A stretch of 40,175 nucleotides of DNA, taken from NCBI GenBank assembly GCA_028284635.1, contig JANQRJ010000062.1:1-40175 (forward strand), in the 5' to 3' direction. The first letter of the stretch is position 1. The number at the start of each line of letters is the position of its first letter. Shown piece by piece: positions 23,249 through 33,269 of the stretch. The notes beneath the pieces were generated by a model that saw only the letters and a list, made by a program, of their open reading frames with translations, was not told the origin of the DNA and did not search any database. Made by a program: the position numbers and the translations under genes. This DNA is from Pelagicoccus sp. Its GTDB lineage: Bacteria; Verrucomicrobiota; Verrucomicrobiia; Opitutales; Opitutaceae.

Positions 23249-25782
23249 CGCCACTCGTGCTTGGGGTAGCGGCCTTTGAGTTCCTTTTTGACTCCTTCGT
23301 AAGAGCCTTGCCAGAAGGCGGCCAGATCTTCGGTCATCTGGATGGGACGGGTATTCGGGGCGAGCAGCTCTATCACCGGTTTAACTCTGTCCGAACAGAA
23401 ACGCGGCGTATCCGTCAGATCATACAGACACTGGATTTTCGCAGACAGGACCAAACGCCCGCTTTCCTCCACTCTCAGGCGAGCGGGTTTGCCGTTGGCC
23501 AGCCGCAGACGATCTGGTAGCTCCTTTTCGACGAGAGCCACCGTCTCGCGGCCTACCCATTCCCGCAGAGCCGGCAACACGGGTGCCTTCTTCAAATCGC
23601 GCAGCTTCTTCGCGCCTAGGCAGCACTGCTCGACAAGCAAGGCACGGGCTTCCTCGTCGATCCTCTCGATTCCGTATTCGGGATACACTGACGCGAGCAA
23701 ATCGACTTTGCGGATGAACGACTCTACCGAATCGTCCCACATGTCGAGCTTCGCTCTGCCTTGCAGGACGACCGCAGCAAGCGCAGCGGCCGCTTTGCTG
23801 GGATCCGGATCGAGATCCTCCTTCACTTCGATATCCAGATCCTGGAACCGCACGGCGCGACGCTGTATAACTCGCTTCTGCTTTTCGTCGAACACCGTTT
23901 CCTCCACGTCGCTAAATTGCTGGGGAAACAGCTCCTCCAGCCAGGAACGCTCGATGGCCGAGCATAGGTTGAAGACCATGGCCACCTCGCCGCCTTGCCT
24001 GCCAATTTCGTTCGCCTCGCACGCCACCAACAGCTCGGCATCGTCCACCACGCTTTCCCGAGCCAGGCTGCCGCGACGGCCGCCGACCATCTCGCAGCGA
24101 AGGGTCCCACGATCCAAGCGACGGCAGACCCTATCTGGAAAGCCGAGTAGCAGGCACTTGCGAATCGCTACCTCGACCTCCTCCGACCAAACGCGGCCTT
24201 GCGATCCTCCGAGGCCACTCGCTTCGGCATATTGGGAAAGCTGATTCGCCACCTGCAACACCTGGCGGCACGTCTGGGCGTGTATCCCGATTTCCTGACA
24301 GAACCGCAAGTCGAAACGTTGCCGCAAGGCCGCATTCCAAGCTATCATCTGAGCAATTACGTCGCTGCGGCCAGCATCGCCCCACAGATCCTCGCGGCGA
24401 CGCTCCACCGATTTCTCGATCCGCCTGAGCAGGATGCTCTTCGACTGAGCCAAGGCAGCAGCCAAAGCGACTTCCTCGACGCAGTCCAATTCCCCTGCCG
24501 CGATCAGCATCGACGCATAGCGCGGATGCAAAGGGAAGGAGCCCATCACCCTTCCCCGATCCGTAAGTCTGCCTTTCTGGTCAATGCCGCCAAGTCCCCG
24601 CAAAAGTTGCAAAGCGTCAGCCAGACGCTGCTCGTCCGGCCGCTCGAACCAGGGAAACGTATCCACGGTTTCGACACCGGTTGCCAGAAGCGATAGAATC
24701 ATTTCCGACAAGTCTACCCGACGTATCTCTGGCTCTTCGAAGGGAAGCCGGGAGGCCTGCTCTCGTTCCGACCACAAACGGATCGCCAGACCTGGAGCCG
24801 TACGGCCAGCTCGGCCAGCTCTCTGTCGAGCAGACGCGTCGCTGATCTTCTCGATCCAGAGAGTATTCACCCCGCGAGAGGGATCGTAGCGAGCGATGCG
24901 GGCCTGGCCGCTGTCGACGACGATCCGCACGTTGTCGATGGTCAGCGAGGTCTCCGCCACGTTGGTCGCCACGATCACTTTGCGCCGCTCGCCGCCCTCT
25001 ACCGCCCGATCCTGGTCCTGTGGACTCAAGGAACTGTGCAGGGGCAGCAGCTCGAAATCGCGAGTGGAAAGACGCTGCCCCAAGGCGCCGATGGTTTTCG
25101 AAATCTCGAAGGCCCCAGGCATAAAAACCAGGACATGCCCTTCGGGCTGCGAGGCTACTGCATCCACGACTTGCCGAGCAGCGAGGTCCCAGATCGGAGT
25201 TTGAGCGGCAGCCGTCTTGAGATAGCTTACCTCCACTGGAAAGGTTCGTCCCTCGGAACGCAAAACGTCGCAAGGGTTCAAATACGTCTGCAAGGCATCC
25301 GCGTCCAAGGTCGCCGACATCACGATCAGCTTGAGATCGGGACGCGAAGCTCGTTGCAGCATCAAGGTTCTGGCCAGAGTCAGATCCGCGTGCAGGCTTC
25401 GCTCGTGAAACTCGTCAAAGACGATACAGGCGACTCCCTTGAGCTTCGGGTCGGATATGAGCCGTCGAAGCAGGATTCCTTCGGTGACGAAGCGTATGCG
25501 CGTCTCGCGAGAGACCGAGCTTTCGTGCCGCACTTGGTAGCCGACCGTCTTGCCCAACAGCTCGCCCATCTCGGAGGCCACTCGCTTCGCCAGCATGCGA
25601 GCGGCGATGCGACGGGGCTGTAGGACGACGACTTCTCCCGTATCCAGAAAACCGCCACGCAGCAGGAACTGAGGCGTTTGCGTCGACTTGCCCGATCCCG
25701 TGGGAGCTTCGACGATCAGACTATTCGTATCCGCAAGCCGACGACGGAATTCCGACTCGATTTCAAGGATTGGGAGGGGCAT
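23245..25782 (-). CDS. hrpB: ATP-dependent helicase HrpB (DEAH/RHA family)
   Basis: The 845-residue protein is of normal length for HrpB. Motif I GSGKST lies at residues 29-34, motif II DEFH at 123-126, motif III MSATLD follows, and motif VI is QRAGRAGR. The HA2-like region and the HrpB-specific C-terminal domain extend to the end. The biochemical role of bacterial HrpB is poorly known, and an RNA-related function is presumed. The start is 13 bp from repeat module D2 and downstream of lysA on the same strand. The stop TAG (23247-23245) is part of the CTAG end of element G. Confidence 0.95.
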   Translation of the reverse strand: MPLPILEIESEFRRRLADTNSLIVEAPTGSGKSTQTPQFLLRGGFLDTGEVVVLQPRRIAARMLAKRVASEMGELLGKTVGYQVRHESSVSRETRIRFVTEGILLRRLISDPKLKGVACIVFDEFHERSLHADLTLARTLMLQRASRPDLKLIVMSATLDADALQTYLNPCDVLRSEGRTFPVEVSYLKTAAAQTPIWDLAARQVVDAVASQPEGHVLVFMPGAFEISKTIGALGQRLSTRDFELLPLHSSLSPQDQDRAVEGGERRKVIVATNVAETSLTIDNVRIVVDSGQARIARYDPSRGVNTLWIEKISDASARQRAGRAGRTAPGLAIRLWSEREQASRLPFEEPEIRRVDLSEMILSLLATGVETVDTFPWFERPDEQRLADALQLLRGLGGIDQKGRLTDRGRVMGSFPLHPRYASMLIAAGELDCVEEVALAAALAQSKSILLRRIEKSVERRREDLWGDAGRSDVIAQMIAWNAALRQRFDLRFCQEIGIHAQTCRQVLQVANQLSQYAEASGLGGSQGRVWSEEVEVAIRKCLLLGFPDRVCRRLDRGTLRCEMVGGRRGSLARESVVDDAELLVACEANEIGRQGGEVAMVFNLCSAIERSWLEELFPQQFSDVEETVFDEKQKRVIQRRAVRFQDLDIEVKEDLDPDPSKAAAALAAVVLQGRAKLDMWDDSVESFIRKVDLLASVYPEYGIERIDEEARALLVEQCCLGAKKLRDLKKAPVLPALREWVGRETVALVEKELPDRLRLANGKPARLRVEESGRLVLSAKIQCLYDLTDTPRFCSDRVKPVIELLAPNTRPIQMTEDLAAFWQGSYEGVKKELKGRYPKHEWR

Positions 25783-25794
25783 GAAGATTTCGAG

Positions 25795-25897
25795 GTAGGG
25801 ACGGACCGCCGGGCCGTCCGCTATGGAGGATCTTGCAATGCGGACGGCCTCCCGACAAGTCGGGATCCCTACCCCTCGTTCTCACGAACGCGGCTAC
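25795..25897. repeat. D2+C4 REP composite between lysA and hrpB
   Basis: A D-type pair (GTAGGGACGGACCGCCGGG from 25795, inverse ending CTAC at 25872) is followed by a C unit ending CGGCTAC at 25897. This is the same composite as inside cusA, though with less perfect arms. On the minus strand the GTAG of the C unit supplies the TAG stop codon of lysA. Confidence 0.85.
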
Positions 25898-27156
25898 AGT
25901 TCGACCTTCGTCTCGTTTGCCCAAATCTGCTCGAGGGGCTGGCGTTCGCGGATCAGGGCAATCTCGCCGTTCTCGCGCAGCAGGACTTCGGCGGATTCCG
26001 GGAAGCTGTTGTAGTTCTTGGCGGCCATGCTGGAGCAGTAGGCCCCGGAGCCGCCGACCACGAAGAAGTCGCCAAGCTTGGCTTCGGTTAAACGGCGTGG
26101 CAGCAGGGCTTCGGGATCGCCTGGAGCTGGAGTGAGGATATCGCCGGATTCGCAACAGTGGCCAACCACGATATAGTCCTTCTCTCCGCGCGGCGAATCG
26201 TCGGCGGGCACGACCCAAAGCGGATGCTGAGAGCCGTACATACTGGGTCGCACGTTCTCGGTCATGCCCGTACTGAGCTTGAGAAAACTGTATCCAGATT
26301 CTCCTGTTTCGGCGACGTCCTGCACCCGGGCCAAAATCGCGCAGGCGTTTGCCACCAGGTAGGTGCCGGGCTCGATTTCCAGGTGCAGATTGCGACCCGA
26401 ACGGATTTCGAAGGCAGCAAAGGCTTCGTTCATACGCTCTCCTATGAGTTGCAGATCCGTGGTCTTCTCTCCTTCCACGCGAGCGACTTTGTGACCGCCG
26501 CCGAGGTTCAAATGAGTGACGGAAGGGAACTGCTCAACCAGCGCCAAATTCATGCCAACGACTTTCACCCAGACTTCGGGATCGCTGCCGCTGCCGATGT
26601 GCGAGTGGATTCTGAATACGTCCAGATCGTATCTGGCCACAAGCTCCTTCGCTTCATTGATCCGCTCGTGCCAGATGCCGAACGACGAAGCGGGACCTCC
26701 TACGTTGGTGCGATTCGTACCGCCCGAGCCGAGGCCTGGATTGAAGCGCAGACCGATCTTGCTGCCCGGCAACAGCGAGCCGAAACGCTCGAGCTGGGCG
26801 AGCGAGCAGAGATTGATCGAAATGCCGAGCTTCATGAGCTCTACGATATCGTCGGGCAGCTCCTGCGTGCTGAGCGAAATGCGCTCGGCATCGATACCAG
26901 CGGCGATCAGGCGGCGAACCTCATAGCCAGAACTCGCGTCGAAATGCAGCCCCATACTAGCAAAGAGGCGAAGGATGTTGCCATTCGGGCAAGCCTTCAT
27001 GGCATAGCGGGCTGTCAAGCCATGGCGATTGGGGAAAGCCAGCGCCTTGCGCGCATTCTCTCTCAGAATGGACTCGCTATAGACATAGCAAGGCGTGCCT
27101 ACCGAATTTTGGATACGTTCCGCGAGCTCGCGGGAAATGAAGTTTTGAGCGCTCAT
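25894..27156 (-). CDS. lysA: Diaminopimelate decarboxylase
   Basis: The protein has 420 residues from the ATG at 27156; the open frame to 27186 runs into the K repeat region and is unlikely. It is a fold-III PLP enzyme that converts meso-diaminopimelate to L-lysine and CO2. The PLP lysine is K54 in [10 protein letters not shown]. The phosphate-binding glycine region is [17 protein letters not shown] is the family signature, and HCCESGDIL supplies the catalytic Cys region near the C-terminus. Carboxynorspermidine decarboxylase is a related alternative, but length and motifs fit LysA better. It lies downstream of menB across repeat K and upstream of hrpB. Its stop codon is in a C-type repeat. 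Confidence 0.88.
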   Translation of the reverse strand: MSAQNFISRELAERIQNSVGTPCYVYSESILRENARKALAFPNRHGLTARYAMKACPNGNILRLFASMGLHFDASSGYEVRRLIAAGIDAERISLSTQELPDDIVELMKLGISINLCSLAQLERFGSLLPGSKIGLRFNPGLGSGGTNRTNVGGPASSFGIWHERINEAKELVARYDLDVFRIHSHIGSGSDPEVWVKVVGMNLALVEQFPSVTHLNLGGGHKVARVEGEKTTDLQLIGERMNEAFAAFEIRSGRNLHLEIEPGTYLVANACAILARVQDVAETGESGYSFLKLSTGMTENVRPSMYGSQHPLWVVPADDSPRGEKDYIVVGHCCESGDILTPAPGDPEALLPRRLTEAKLGDFFVVGGSGAYCSSMAAKNYNSFPESAEVLLRENGEIALIRERQPLEQIWANETKVEL

Positions 27157-27171
27157 TTTAAATATATTTTG

Positions 27172-27239
27172 GCCCACAGATAGCACAGATATTCACAGAT
27201 CAGGAAAAAAATCCGTGTCAATCTGTGCGATCTGTGGGC
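27172..27239. repeat. K: CACAGAT-type hairpin between menB and lysA
   Basis: Arms GCCCACAGATAGCACAGAT (27172-27190) and ATCTGTGCGATCTGTGGGC (27221-27239) pair at 18 of 19 positions. The inner part has partial symmetry around a run of A residues. Similar CACAGAT hairpins are scattered in many bacterial genomes. It could end menB transcription. Confidence 0.75.
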
Positions 27240-27247
27240 AACTCTCT

Positions 27248-28084
27248 CTAAGGCATCCAGGGATACTGGGTGAAGTCGGGCTTTCGCTTTTCCAGGAAGG
27301 ATCGTTTTCCTTCGGTGCCTTCTTCGGTCATGTAGTACAGTGCGGTGGCATTGCCGGCGAGTTCCTGAATACCTGCCTGGCCGTCGAGCTCGGCATTGAA
27401 GGCGGACTTCAGACAGCGGATGGCGATCGGACTGTGCTGGAGGACGTCTTTAGCCCAGAGCACGCCTTCGTCTTCGAGTTCGGCGACGGGAACGACTTTG
27501 TTGACCAGGCCCATGTCGAGGGCGGCTTTGGCATCGTACTGGCGGCAGGTGTACCAAATCTCGCGAGCCTTTTTCTGGCCGACGATTCGGGCTAGGAAAC
27601 TGGCTCCGAAGCCTCCATCGAAGCTGCCGACCCGAGGGCCAGTCTGGCCAAATACGGCGTTGTCCGCCGCGATGGTCATGTCGCAGATGACGTGCAGCAC
27701 ATGGCCGCCGCCAATTGCATAGCCGGCTACGAGAGCGATGACAACCTTGGGAATGGAGCGAATGAGCTTCTGAAGGTCGAGGACGTTAAGCCGAGGCACC
27801 CCATCGTCGCCTATGTAACCAGCATGGCCGCGAATAGACTGGTCGCCACCAGAGCAGAAGGCGTATTTGCCGTCCGTGTGCGGACCCGCGCCGGTGAGCA
27901 GGATAACGCCGATCGACTGGTCCTCGCGGGCATCTGAAAATGCGGCGAACATTTCGTTAACCGTCTGCGGACGAAACGCGTTCCGCTTTTCTGGACGGTT
28001 GATGGTGACCTTGGCGATCCCGTTCCACTTGTGGTAGAGAATGTCCTGGTATTCTCCCACGCTCTGCCAATCTGCTTGCGACAT
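27248..28084 (-). CDS. menB: 1,4-dihydroxy-2-naphthoyl-CoA synthase
   Basis: The protein has 278 residues from the ATG at 28084; the frame reaches 28141, but that part is repeat P3. It is a crotonase-fold enzyme that closes the second naphthoquinone ring in menaquinone synthesis (OSB-CoA to DHNA-CoA). Distinct MenB features are [11 protein letters not shown] (residues 77-87), the oxyanion loop [11 protein letters not shown], and [15 protein letters not shown] with the catalytic Asp region. The C-terminus [11 protein letters not shown] is typical. The GGDQ form resembles the E. coli type. No other men gene is nearby. It lies downstream of an RluD-type gene on the same strand, separated by P3. 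Confidence 0.95.
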   Translation of the reverse strand: MSQADWQSVGEYQDILYHKWNGIAKVTINRPEKRNAFRPQTVNEMFAAFSDAREDQSIGVILLTGAGPHTDGKYAFCSGGDQSIRGHAGYIGDDGVPRLNVLDLQKLIRSIPKVVIALVAGYAIGGGHVLHVICDMTIAADNAVFGQTGPRVGSFDGGFGASFLARIVGQKKAREIWYTCRQYDAKAALDMGLVNKVVPVAELEDEGVLWAKDVLQHSPIAIRCLKSAFNAELDGQAGIQELAGNATALYYMTEEGTEGKRSFLEKRKPDFTQYPWMP

Positions 28085-28130
28085 GGCAGGGGATAGTGAG
28101 AGCCGAAGGTGAGCCTGCAAGCCTAACGAT

Positions 28131-28246
28131 CCAATCTTCATCTTCTACTTCTTCATCTTCTTCTTCTGCTTCTGCTTCTGCTTCTGCTTCTGCTTCCCAA
28201 TGTCTTTTAGAAGAAGATGAAGAAGTAGAAGCAGATGAAGATGATT
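28131..28246. repeat. P-type hairpin P3
   Basis: The left arm, about 28133-28165, is AATCTTCATC-TTCTACTTC and so on; the right arm, 28207-28244, is purine-rich with AGAAGTAGAAGCAGATGAAG. The loop contains the TTCTGC tandem run. On the rluD mRNA the hairpin begins at the stop codon itself, pyrimidine arm first. The TAA stop (28247-28245) is formed at the repeat edge. Confidence 0.8.
28164..28193. repeat. Five tandem TTCTGC hexamers
   Basis: Five exact copies of TTCTGC occupy 28164-28193 within the P3 loop. Copy number of such short tandem repeats often varies by slippage. Confidence 0.9.
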
Positions 28247-29174
28247 AGGATTGTTGGAATCTTCTGAAATCCTCCGGCAGCTCGGCTTCGAGCTCTAGCT
28301 CTTCGCCGGTGATGGGGTGAGCGAACTTCAGGTAGGCGCTGTGCAGCATCACGCGCTGAGGCTGGCAGGAGAGTTTAGGCAGGTCGCGGTAGCCGTAGGT
28401 CCGGTCGCCGAGGATGATGTGGCCTATGCTTTTGAGGTGGACTCGAATCTGATGCGTACGGCCGGTGTGGATACGGCAGCGGAAAAGCGTGTACCCCGCA
28501 TCGAAACTGCGCACGGCATTCCAATCCGTGCGAGATTCGCGACCGCGGCCGCGGCCTTCGGTCGTGACCCGCATCTTGTGGCGCTGGTTGGGATTGCGCT
28601 CGATGGGACGGTCGATCACCCCGCTGAGCAGCTCGGGAACGCCACAGGCGAGAGCCAGATACTCCTTGACGAGCGAGCGCGACTGAAAGAGCTCGCTTAG
28701 AGCTCGATGGGCGACATCGGTCTTGGCCGCCATGATGAGACCGGAGGTTTCGCGATCGAGACGGTGCACGATACCAGGACGCTCCACCCCGCCAATGCCG
28801 CTGAGCTGACCGCGGCAATGGTGGAGCAAGCCATGGGCGAGCGTGACTTCGTCAGGACCCGCGCCTGGATGAACCACGAGCCCTGCCGGCTTGTTGACGA
28901 CCACCATGTGCTCGTCTTCGTAGACGATCTCGAGGTCCATTTCGACAGGACCCATATCGAGTTTCTGGATACTCGGCATGGAGAAGTGGACGACAGTCCC
29001 CTCGGTGAGCTTTCGGTTCTTGGGCACGGGTTTGCCGTCGACGGTGACGAGGTCGGACTCGAAGGCTCTCTGAAAATCGGCTCGGCTGTGATCGGGAAAG
29101 GCCTCGGAGAGCAGTTTGTCGATCCGCTGCTTGTAGACGCCTTCCGGCACCGTCCATTGGATGGGATCGCTCAT
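28245..29174 (-). CDS. RluD-type large-subunit rRNA pseudouridine synthase
   Basis: The protein has 309 residues. An S4-like RNA-binding domain lies at about 15-72 (RIDKLLSEAFPDHSRADFQRAFES). The RluA-family catalytic domain follows, with the active Asp D140 in GIVHRLDRETSGL. Further motifs are VVNKPAGLVVHPG and the C-terminal GRTHQIRVHLKSIGHIILGD. RluD makes pseudouridines in helix 69 of 23S rRNA; the S4 domain favours RluD over RluA or RluC, but this is not proven. The last codons and the stop lie at the start of repeat P3. Confidence 0.92.
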   Translation of the reverse strand: MSDPIQWTVPEGVYKQRIDKLLSEAFPDHSRADFQRAFESDLVTVDGKPVPKNRKLTEGTVVHFSMPSIQKLDMGPVEMDLEIVYEDEHMVVVNKPAGLVVHPGAGPDEVTLAHGLLHHCRGQLSGIGGVERPGIVHRLDRETSGLIMAAKTDVAHRALSELFQSRSLVKEYLALACGVPELLSGVIDRPIERNPNQRHKMRVTTEGRGRGRESRTDWNAVRSFDAGYTLFRCRIHTGRTHQIRVHLKSIGHIILGDRTYGYRDLPKLSCQPQRVMLHSAYLKFAHPITGEELELEAELPEDFRRFQQS

Positions 29175-29188
29175 GGGTTAGTTGGAAA

Positions 29189-29275
29189 TCCCGCGTTCTC
29201 ACGAACGCGGCTACAAAGTCACGGGTGTGGATAATATCGGTATGCTAGTGTAGCCGCGTTCGTGAGAACGCGGGA
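29189..29275. repeat. C-type REP pair C1
   Basis: Two C units, each a perfect 8-bp hairpin CCGCGTTC-TCAC-GAACGCGG, are placed in opposite directions with their GTAG/CTAC feet facing each other across 35 bp. The foot-to-foot order is the reverse of C2. It lies just upstream of rluD and after the deaminase stop. Confidence 0.85.
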
Positions 29276-29286
29276 TGTTGGCAGGT

Positions 29287-30273
29287 CTAGGTTGCATGCA
29301 AAACCTCATCAATTTCAGCAATGTATTCGCGTTTCAATGACGGATCAATACGGGCGTGCTCGAAACCGTTTTTGGCGAGCTGGGCGAGTTCGGCTTGATC
29401 GAAATCGAGGCGGGTGGCTAGGGCGCGATACTCGTCGAGCAGGTCGTTGCCGAAGCAGAGGGGATCGTCGGTATTGATGGTACAGGTAACTCCAGCATCG
29501 ACAAGCTTGCGCAGCGAATGCTCTTCGAGAGCGGGAAAAACCTGGAGCTTTTCGTTGCTCAGCGGACAAACATCGAGCACTGCCCCTTCGTCGGCCAAAC
29601 GTTGGAGCAAATCCTCGTCTTCAACCGCCCTGACGCCATGCTGGATGCGGCGAGAACCGAGCTCGTCCAGGGCTTCGCGGATCTTGTCCGGTCCGCCGAA
29701 CTCCCCGGCATGCGCCTTGACGATCTTGCCTGCCTCGCGACAGCGCTGCCAGACCGGCTGGGCCCAGTCCTCAAGCTCAAGCCATTCCTGGCCGTGCAGG
29801 TCGATGCCGTCGAGGTCCTCCCAGAGGTGGAGCTCGTCGATGATGGGCTTCATGAACGGCGTATAGCCATTGCGCACCATGCCGCCGATGATGCGTACCT
29901 CCATGCCAGCGGGAACGGCCGACTTGATAGCGGCAAGGATCTCGGAACCGGGGACTCCAATGAATTCCGACATGTGCAGATGAAAGCTTGTCTCGACGTA
30001 TTTGATATTCAAGGACGCCATCTTTTCGAACATCGCCTCGCAGGCTTGGTGGTAGCGCTCCGCAGAGTTGAACCACTCCATAGCGTGGCCGATGAGCAGA
30101 TTCTCGAACTCGACGAAGCTCGGGTAACGGTAGTCCGCGTGCCGAAATGGAGCCTCTTCCGGGAAGCGTTGCGGATCGAGCTCGACCAGGAGCTCGTACG
30201 GCAAGCCTCCCTCTATGTGGAGGTGGGTTTCCGTCTTGGGAATACGGCGGATGAAGGTGTCTAGGTCAGGCAT
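29287..30273 (-). CDS. Adenosine deaminase-family hydrolase
   Basis: The protein has 328 residues in a TIM barrel of the metal-dependent amidohydrolase superfamily. The zinc ligands H17 and H19 lie in ETHLHIEGG. A further metal His and catalytic Glu are in KAHAGEF, another His is in RIQHGVRA, the CPLSNEKLQVF motif follows, and the catalytic Asp pair is in INTDDPLCFG. This fits adenosine deaminase or the closely related adenine deaminase branch, and the substrate cannot be fixed by eye. The likely role is purine salvage in the cytoplasm. It is followed by C1 and preceded by A6, so it is probably a single-gene unit. Confidence 0.88.
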   Translation of the reverse strand: MPDLDTFIRRIPKTETHLHIEGGLPYELLVELDPQRFPEEAPFRHADYRYPSFVEFENLLIGHAMEWFNSAERYHQACEAMFEKMASLNIKYVETSFHLHMSEFIGVPGSEILAAIKSAVPAGMEVRIIGGMVRNGYTPFMKPIIDELHLWEDLDGIDLHGQEWLELEDWAQPVWQRCREAGKIVKAHAGEFGGPDKIREALDELGSRRIQHGVRAVEDEDLLQRLADEGAVLDVCPLSNEKLQVFPALEEHSLRKLVDAGVTCTINTDDPLCFGNDLLDEYRALATRLDFDQAELAQLAKNGFEHARIDPSLKREYIAEIDEVLHAT

Positions 30274-30286
30274 GAGGTTTTGAGAA

Positions 30287-30363
30287 GTAGCGCGGAGCTT
30301 TAGCCCGCGACCGCAGAGACAGGGGATCCTACAGAGCGGACGCGGGCTAAAGCTCCGCGCTAC
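30287..30363. repeat. A-type REP pair A6
   Basis: GTAGCGCGGAGCTTTAGCC at 30287 and its inverse ending GCTCCGCGCTAC at 30363. It is a clean pair with a loop of about 30 bp, which contains TCCTACAGAG, text also found in H at the window ends. It lies between the M29 peptidase stop and the deaminase start. Confidence 0.85.
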
Positions 30364-30377
30364 GAGAAGTGAATCAT

Positions 30378-31493
30378 CTAGTTTCCAATGAGCTTGTCAG
30401 GGTTGAGGGAGACAAGATCGTCGGTCACGAAAAGGCCGTCCTTTCGGATAAGCTTTCCGTCGAATCGGATTTCTCCGCCGCCATGATCCGGTCTTTGAAT
30501 ACAGACCATATCCCAGTGGATCTGGGACTTGTTGCCGTTGTTGGCCTCGGAGTAGGCTTGGCCGGGTGTGAAGTGGAAGGAACCGGCTATCTTCTCGTCG
30601 AAGAGGATGTCGCGCATGGGCTCCTTGATATGGGGGTTGAAGCCGAGAGCGAATTCGCCGATGTAACGAGCGCCTTGGTCGGAATCGAGGATTTCGTTTA
30701 GACGGGCGGTGTTGTTGGCAGTGGCTTTGACGATCTTTCCCTTTTGAAACTCAAGGCGTATGTCATCGAAGGATACGCCTTGGTAAATAGTCGGGGCATT
30801 GTATTGCAACACGCCTTCCACACTGTCGATCACCGGACAGGAGAAGACTTCGCCGTCGGGGATGTTGTGCGTACCGACGCAAGGCACCGCTCCAATGTCC
30901 TTGATGGAAAAGCGCAGATCGGTACCAGGACCTTTGATTTCCACTTGATCGGTTTGTCGCATGAGGATGGCCAGGGCCTCGCTGCCCTTCTTCATGCGAG
31001 CGTAGTCGAGATTGCAGACCTTGAAGAAGAAGTCCTCGAACGACTCGCTGCTCATGGTGGCTTGCTGGGCCATGGCGGCAGTCGGCCAGCGCAGGACGCA
31101 CCACTTGGTCTTGTTGACCCGCCAATCGAGAACCGGCTTCATGACCTGGGAAACGAGCTGGGCTTGTTCGGCGGGAACATCCGAGGTTTCGAAGATGTTG
31201 TGCGATCCACGCAACGCAATGTACGCATCCATATTCTTCATACGCTGGAGTTCTATTTGGCTTTGGATGCGCAGAGCCTCCTCCGTGCTTTCGAGCGATA
31301 TCTCGCGATTGACCCGAGCGTGGTTGAGATTGACGTACGGGATGGCCCCGAGCTCGCGGGCGGCGCGAATCAGTTCGACGATGATCTCGTCTGGCACGTC
31401 GAAAGCGTCGATGAGCAGTCGCTCGCCTTCTTTCAAGTCGGTCGAGTAGCGAGTCAGATTTCTAGCCAGCTGCGAATGGCGTGGATCGATCAT
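30378..31493 (-). CDS. M29-family aminopeptidase
   Basis: The protein has 371 residues, the usual size for M29 (AmpS/aminopeptidase T-like) metallopeptidases, which remove N-terminal residues and use two metal ions. The metal-site region is visible in the C-terminal third: [11 protein letters not shown] (Glu), then [16 protein letters not shown] (His and Tyr), then QIHWDMV (His-x-Asp). The N-terminal part forms the typical tunnel domain. There is no signal peptide, so it is cytoplasmic. Single-gene unit; A6 follows it and the P4 region precedes it. Confidence 0.92.
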   Translation of the reverse strand: MIDPRHSQLARNLTRYSTDLKEGERLLIDAFDVPDEIIVELIRAARELGAIPYVNLNHARVNREISLESTEEALRIQSQIELQRMKNMDAYIALRGSHNIFETSDVPAEQAQLVSQVMKPVLDWRVNKTKWCVLRWPTAAMAQQATMSSESFEDFFFKVCNLDYARMKKGSEALAILMRQTDQVEIKGPGTDLRFSIKDIGAVPCVGTHNIPDGEVFSCPVIDSVEGVLQYNAPTIYQGVSFDDIRLEFQKGKIVKATANNTARLNEILDSDQGARYIGEFALGFNPHIKEPMRDILFDEKIAGSFHFTPGQAYSEANNGNKSQIHWDMVCIQRPDHGGGEIRFDGKLIRKDGLFVTDDLVSLNPDKLIGN

Positions 31494-31600
31494 GAGGTTC
31501 TAGGAACGGAAAACTTCTGGATAGGCAACAGATCTTTCCAGATGACGCAAGGCCACCTCCCGTGACGTAGCCGAACTCGACAGAGTTTGGTCCTCTCCCA

Positions 31601-31703
31601 ATCTTCATCTGCTTCTACTTTTTCATCTTCATCCGTTGAGGGATTACGATTAGGAGGATTAGGATTTTTAGAAGAAGATGAAGAAGTAGAAGCAGATGAA
31701 GAC
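31601..31703. repeat. P-type hairpin P4
   Basis: 33-nt arms (31601-31633, 31671-31703) with three mismatches. The 37-nt loop contains GATTACGATTAGGAGGATTAG. On the lpxK mRNA it starts 14 nt after the stop codon, pyrimidine arm first. Arms and loop are nearly the same as in P5. Confidence 0.88.
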
Positions 31704-31717
31704 TATCTGGGGCAACG

Positions 31718-32920
31718 CTAGCGTTTGACTAGCGTCTGTGAGAAGCAGATTTTGGATACGGCTTCCTCGAAGTCGTCGGCGCCTCGCATGATGTCGATTT
31801 CGAGGCGCAGGTAATAGAGAGGGATGTCGAAGTTCAGCTCTTCTGGGATACGCACGGCGTCCTTTTCCGTGGTGACGATGTAGTCGAGCTTCGCCTGCTT
31901 GGCCTCCTCGAAGATCTGGCGAAGCTCTCGACCGTCAAAACGGTGGTGGTCGAGAAAACGTCGCGTGTAGAGCAGATTGGCTCCGAGATTGCGGAGGAAG
32001 CCCTCGAAGCTTTCAGGCACCGCAATGCCGCTGAACGCGCCGATCCGCCGTTGCCGCAAGTCTTCCAACTCGAGCCGGCGGTCGCCGTTCACCTCCATGA
32101 GAAACTGGGGTCGATGGGCGCATTCGATGACGTCCACCCCCGGATTGTGTCTCTGAATAAGCGCTTCGAGCTCTGGATCTGGGGAACCATCGGACTTGGT
32201 AAGAAAGACGTACGACGCTCGTTTCAAATGCCGAACTGGCTCGCGCAGAATCCCGCGAGGCAGCAGAAAACGGTTTCCGAACGGATTGCTCTTGTCGACA
32301 AGCAGGAGATTGAGTCGGCCTTTGAGGGGCAAGTACTGCATCCCGTCGTCGAGAATAAGGGTGTCGCAACCGAACTTGCGAATGGCGTACAGCCCGCTTT
32401 TGACCCGATCCTTGTCCACCAGCACCACCACGCCAGGAAGGTTCCTGGCCAGCATGAAAGGCTCGTCGCCCGCCAACTCCGAATCGAGCAAAACCTGCTC
32501 TCCGTCGCTTACCACTTTCGGAGCCGGCGGCTCGCCACCGGTAACGAAGGTCCGCCAAAGTCGCGCGCCGAGGGACTCCTTCCTGTCGTCCTTGCTCTTG
32601 TAGCCGCGACTGAGAATGGCCACCTTCCGGCCTCGATTGTGCAGCGAGCGAGCGAACTTCTCTACCACAGGCGTCTTGCCGGTTCCACCCACAGTGAGAT
32701 TTCCCACCACTACCACGAGGCAGCCAAGGTGCTGATCTTTCAGAATGCGGTTCCCGTACAGAAAGAAACGCAGTTGCACCAGCCATCCGAAGACCAACGA
32801 AAGCCCCCGCAAGAACGCCCGCAAAGCCGTGGCACGCTTGCCTCGCCGCCGGTCGTAGACCACGTCCACCGCGAATTCCTCAAGCTGGTTGAGCAGTCGT
32901 TTCGATCTCGAGCTAGCCAT
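31718..32920 (-). CDS. lpxK: Tetraacyldisaccharide 4'-kinase
   Basis: The protein has 400 residues and phosphorylates the 4' position of the lipid A precursor at the inner membrane. A hydrophobic N-terminal region (about 35-55) anchors it. The P-loop is at 78-84 in [18 protein letters not shown], and the Asp-rich segment [12 protein letters not shown] follows. [15 protein letters not shown]-like text appears as [11 protein letters not shown]. It is about 60 residues longer than E. coli LpxK; the excess is mainly in an N-terminal basic extension and a mid-protein loop. This shows that the organism makes lipid A and hence has an outer membrane. It is divergent from topB. Confidence 0.94.
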   Translation of the reverse strand: MASSRSKRLLNQLEEFAVDVVYDRRRGKRATALRAFLRGLSLVFGWLVQLRFFLYGNRILKDQHLGCLVVVVGNLTVGGTGKTPVVEKFARSLHNRGRKVAILSRGYKSKDDRKESLGARLWRTFVTGGEPPAPKVVSDGEQVLLDSELAGDEPFMLARNLPGVVVLVDKDRVKSGLYAIRKFGCDTLILDDGMQYLPLKGRLNLLLVDKSNPFGNRFLLPRGILREPVRHLKRASYVFLTKSDGSPDPELEALIQRHNPGVDVIECAHRPQFLMEVNGDRRLELEDLRQRRIGAFSGIAVPESFEGFLRNLGANLLYTRRFLDHHRFDGRELRQIFEEAKQAKLDYIVTTEKDAVRIPEELNFDIPLYYLRLEIDIMRGADDFEEAVSKICFSQTLVKR

Positions 32921-33269
32921 TTATAGAGCGGACGAAAAACGGACTTGGAGACGCAGCTATTGGCATAAAGCCGGAATCCATAGACCACCCCGCTAAGCCC
33001 GCCAAGTCCAATTCCAACAACCTCTTAACCAATCGGCAGATTTCGATGCGCAACCTTGCCAAACGAAACGCAAGGCGCGGAATGACTCCAACTAGCGGAA
33101 ACATCCAACGGCTGACTTGAAAGGAAACGCGCATTCGTCCCCCGAAATCCACCGTGGAAAATAGTACTTGCCAGAAAATCGATTTGTCCCCATCGACGCG
33201 ATTTCGGCAAGTCTCGGCCCTCCGGAGCGGTTGACGGCCTTGCGAATTTCCCCACCAGCTCAACCATTC
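32921..33269. other. Gene-free divergent region between lpxK and topB
   Basis: 349 bp without a convincing gene, palindrome or clear promoter box. The frames open here are extensions of neighbouring genes or shadows. It presumably holds the promoters of both genes. Confidence 0.6.

Noticed and set aside
28131-28246. P hairpins as coding sequence for acidic repeat peptides (Glu/Asp runs)
   Set aside because: The frames carry no start or conserved reading frame between copies, and copies differ by indels that break any common frame.
32913-33263. 116-codon minus-strand frame in the lpxK-topB gap
   Set aside because: It overlaps the lpxK start, has no recognisable features, and looks like an upstream open stretch.
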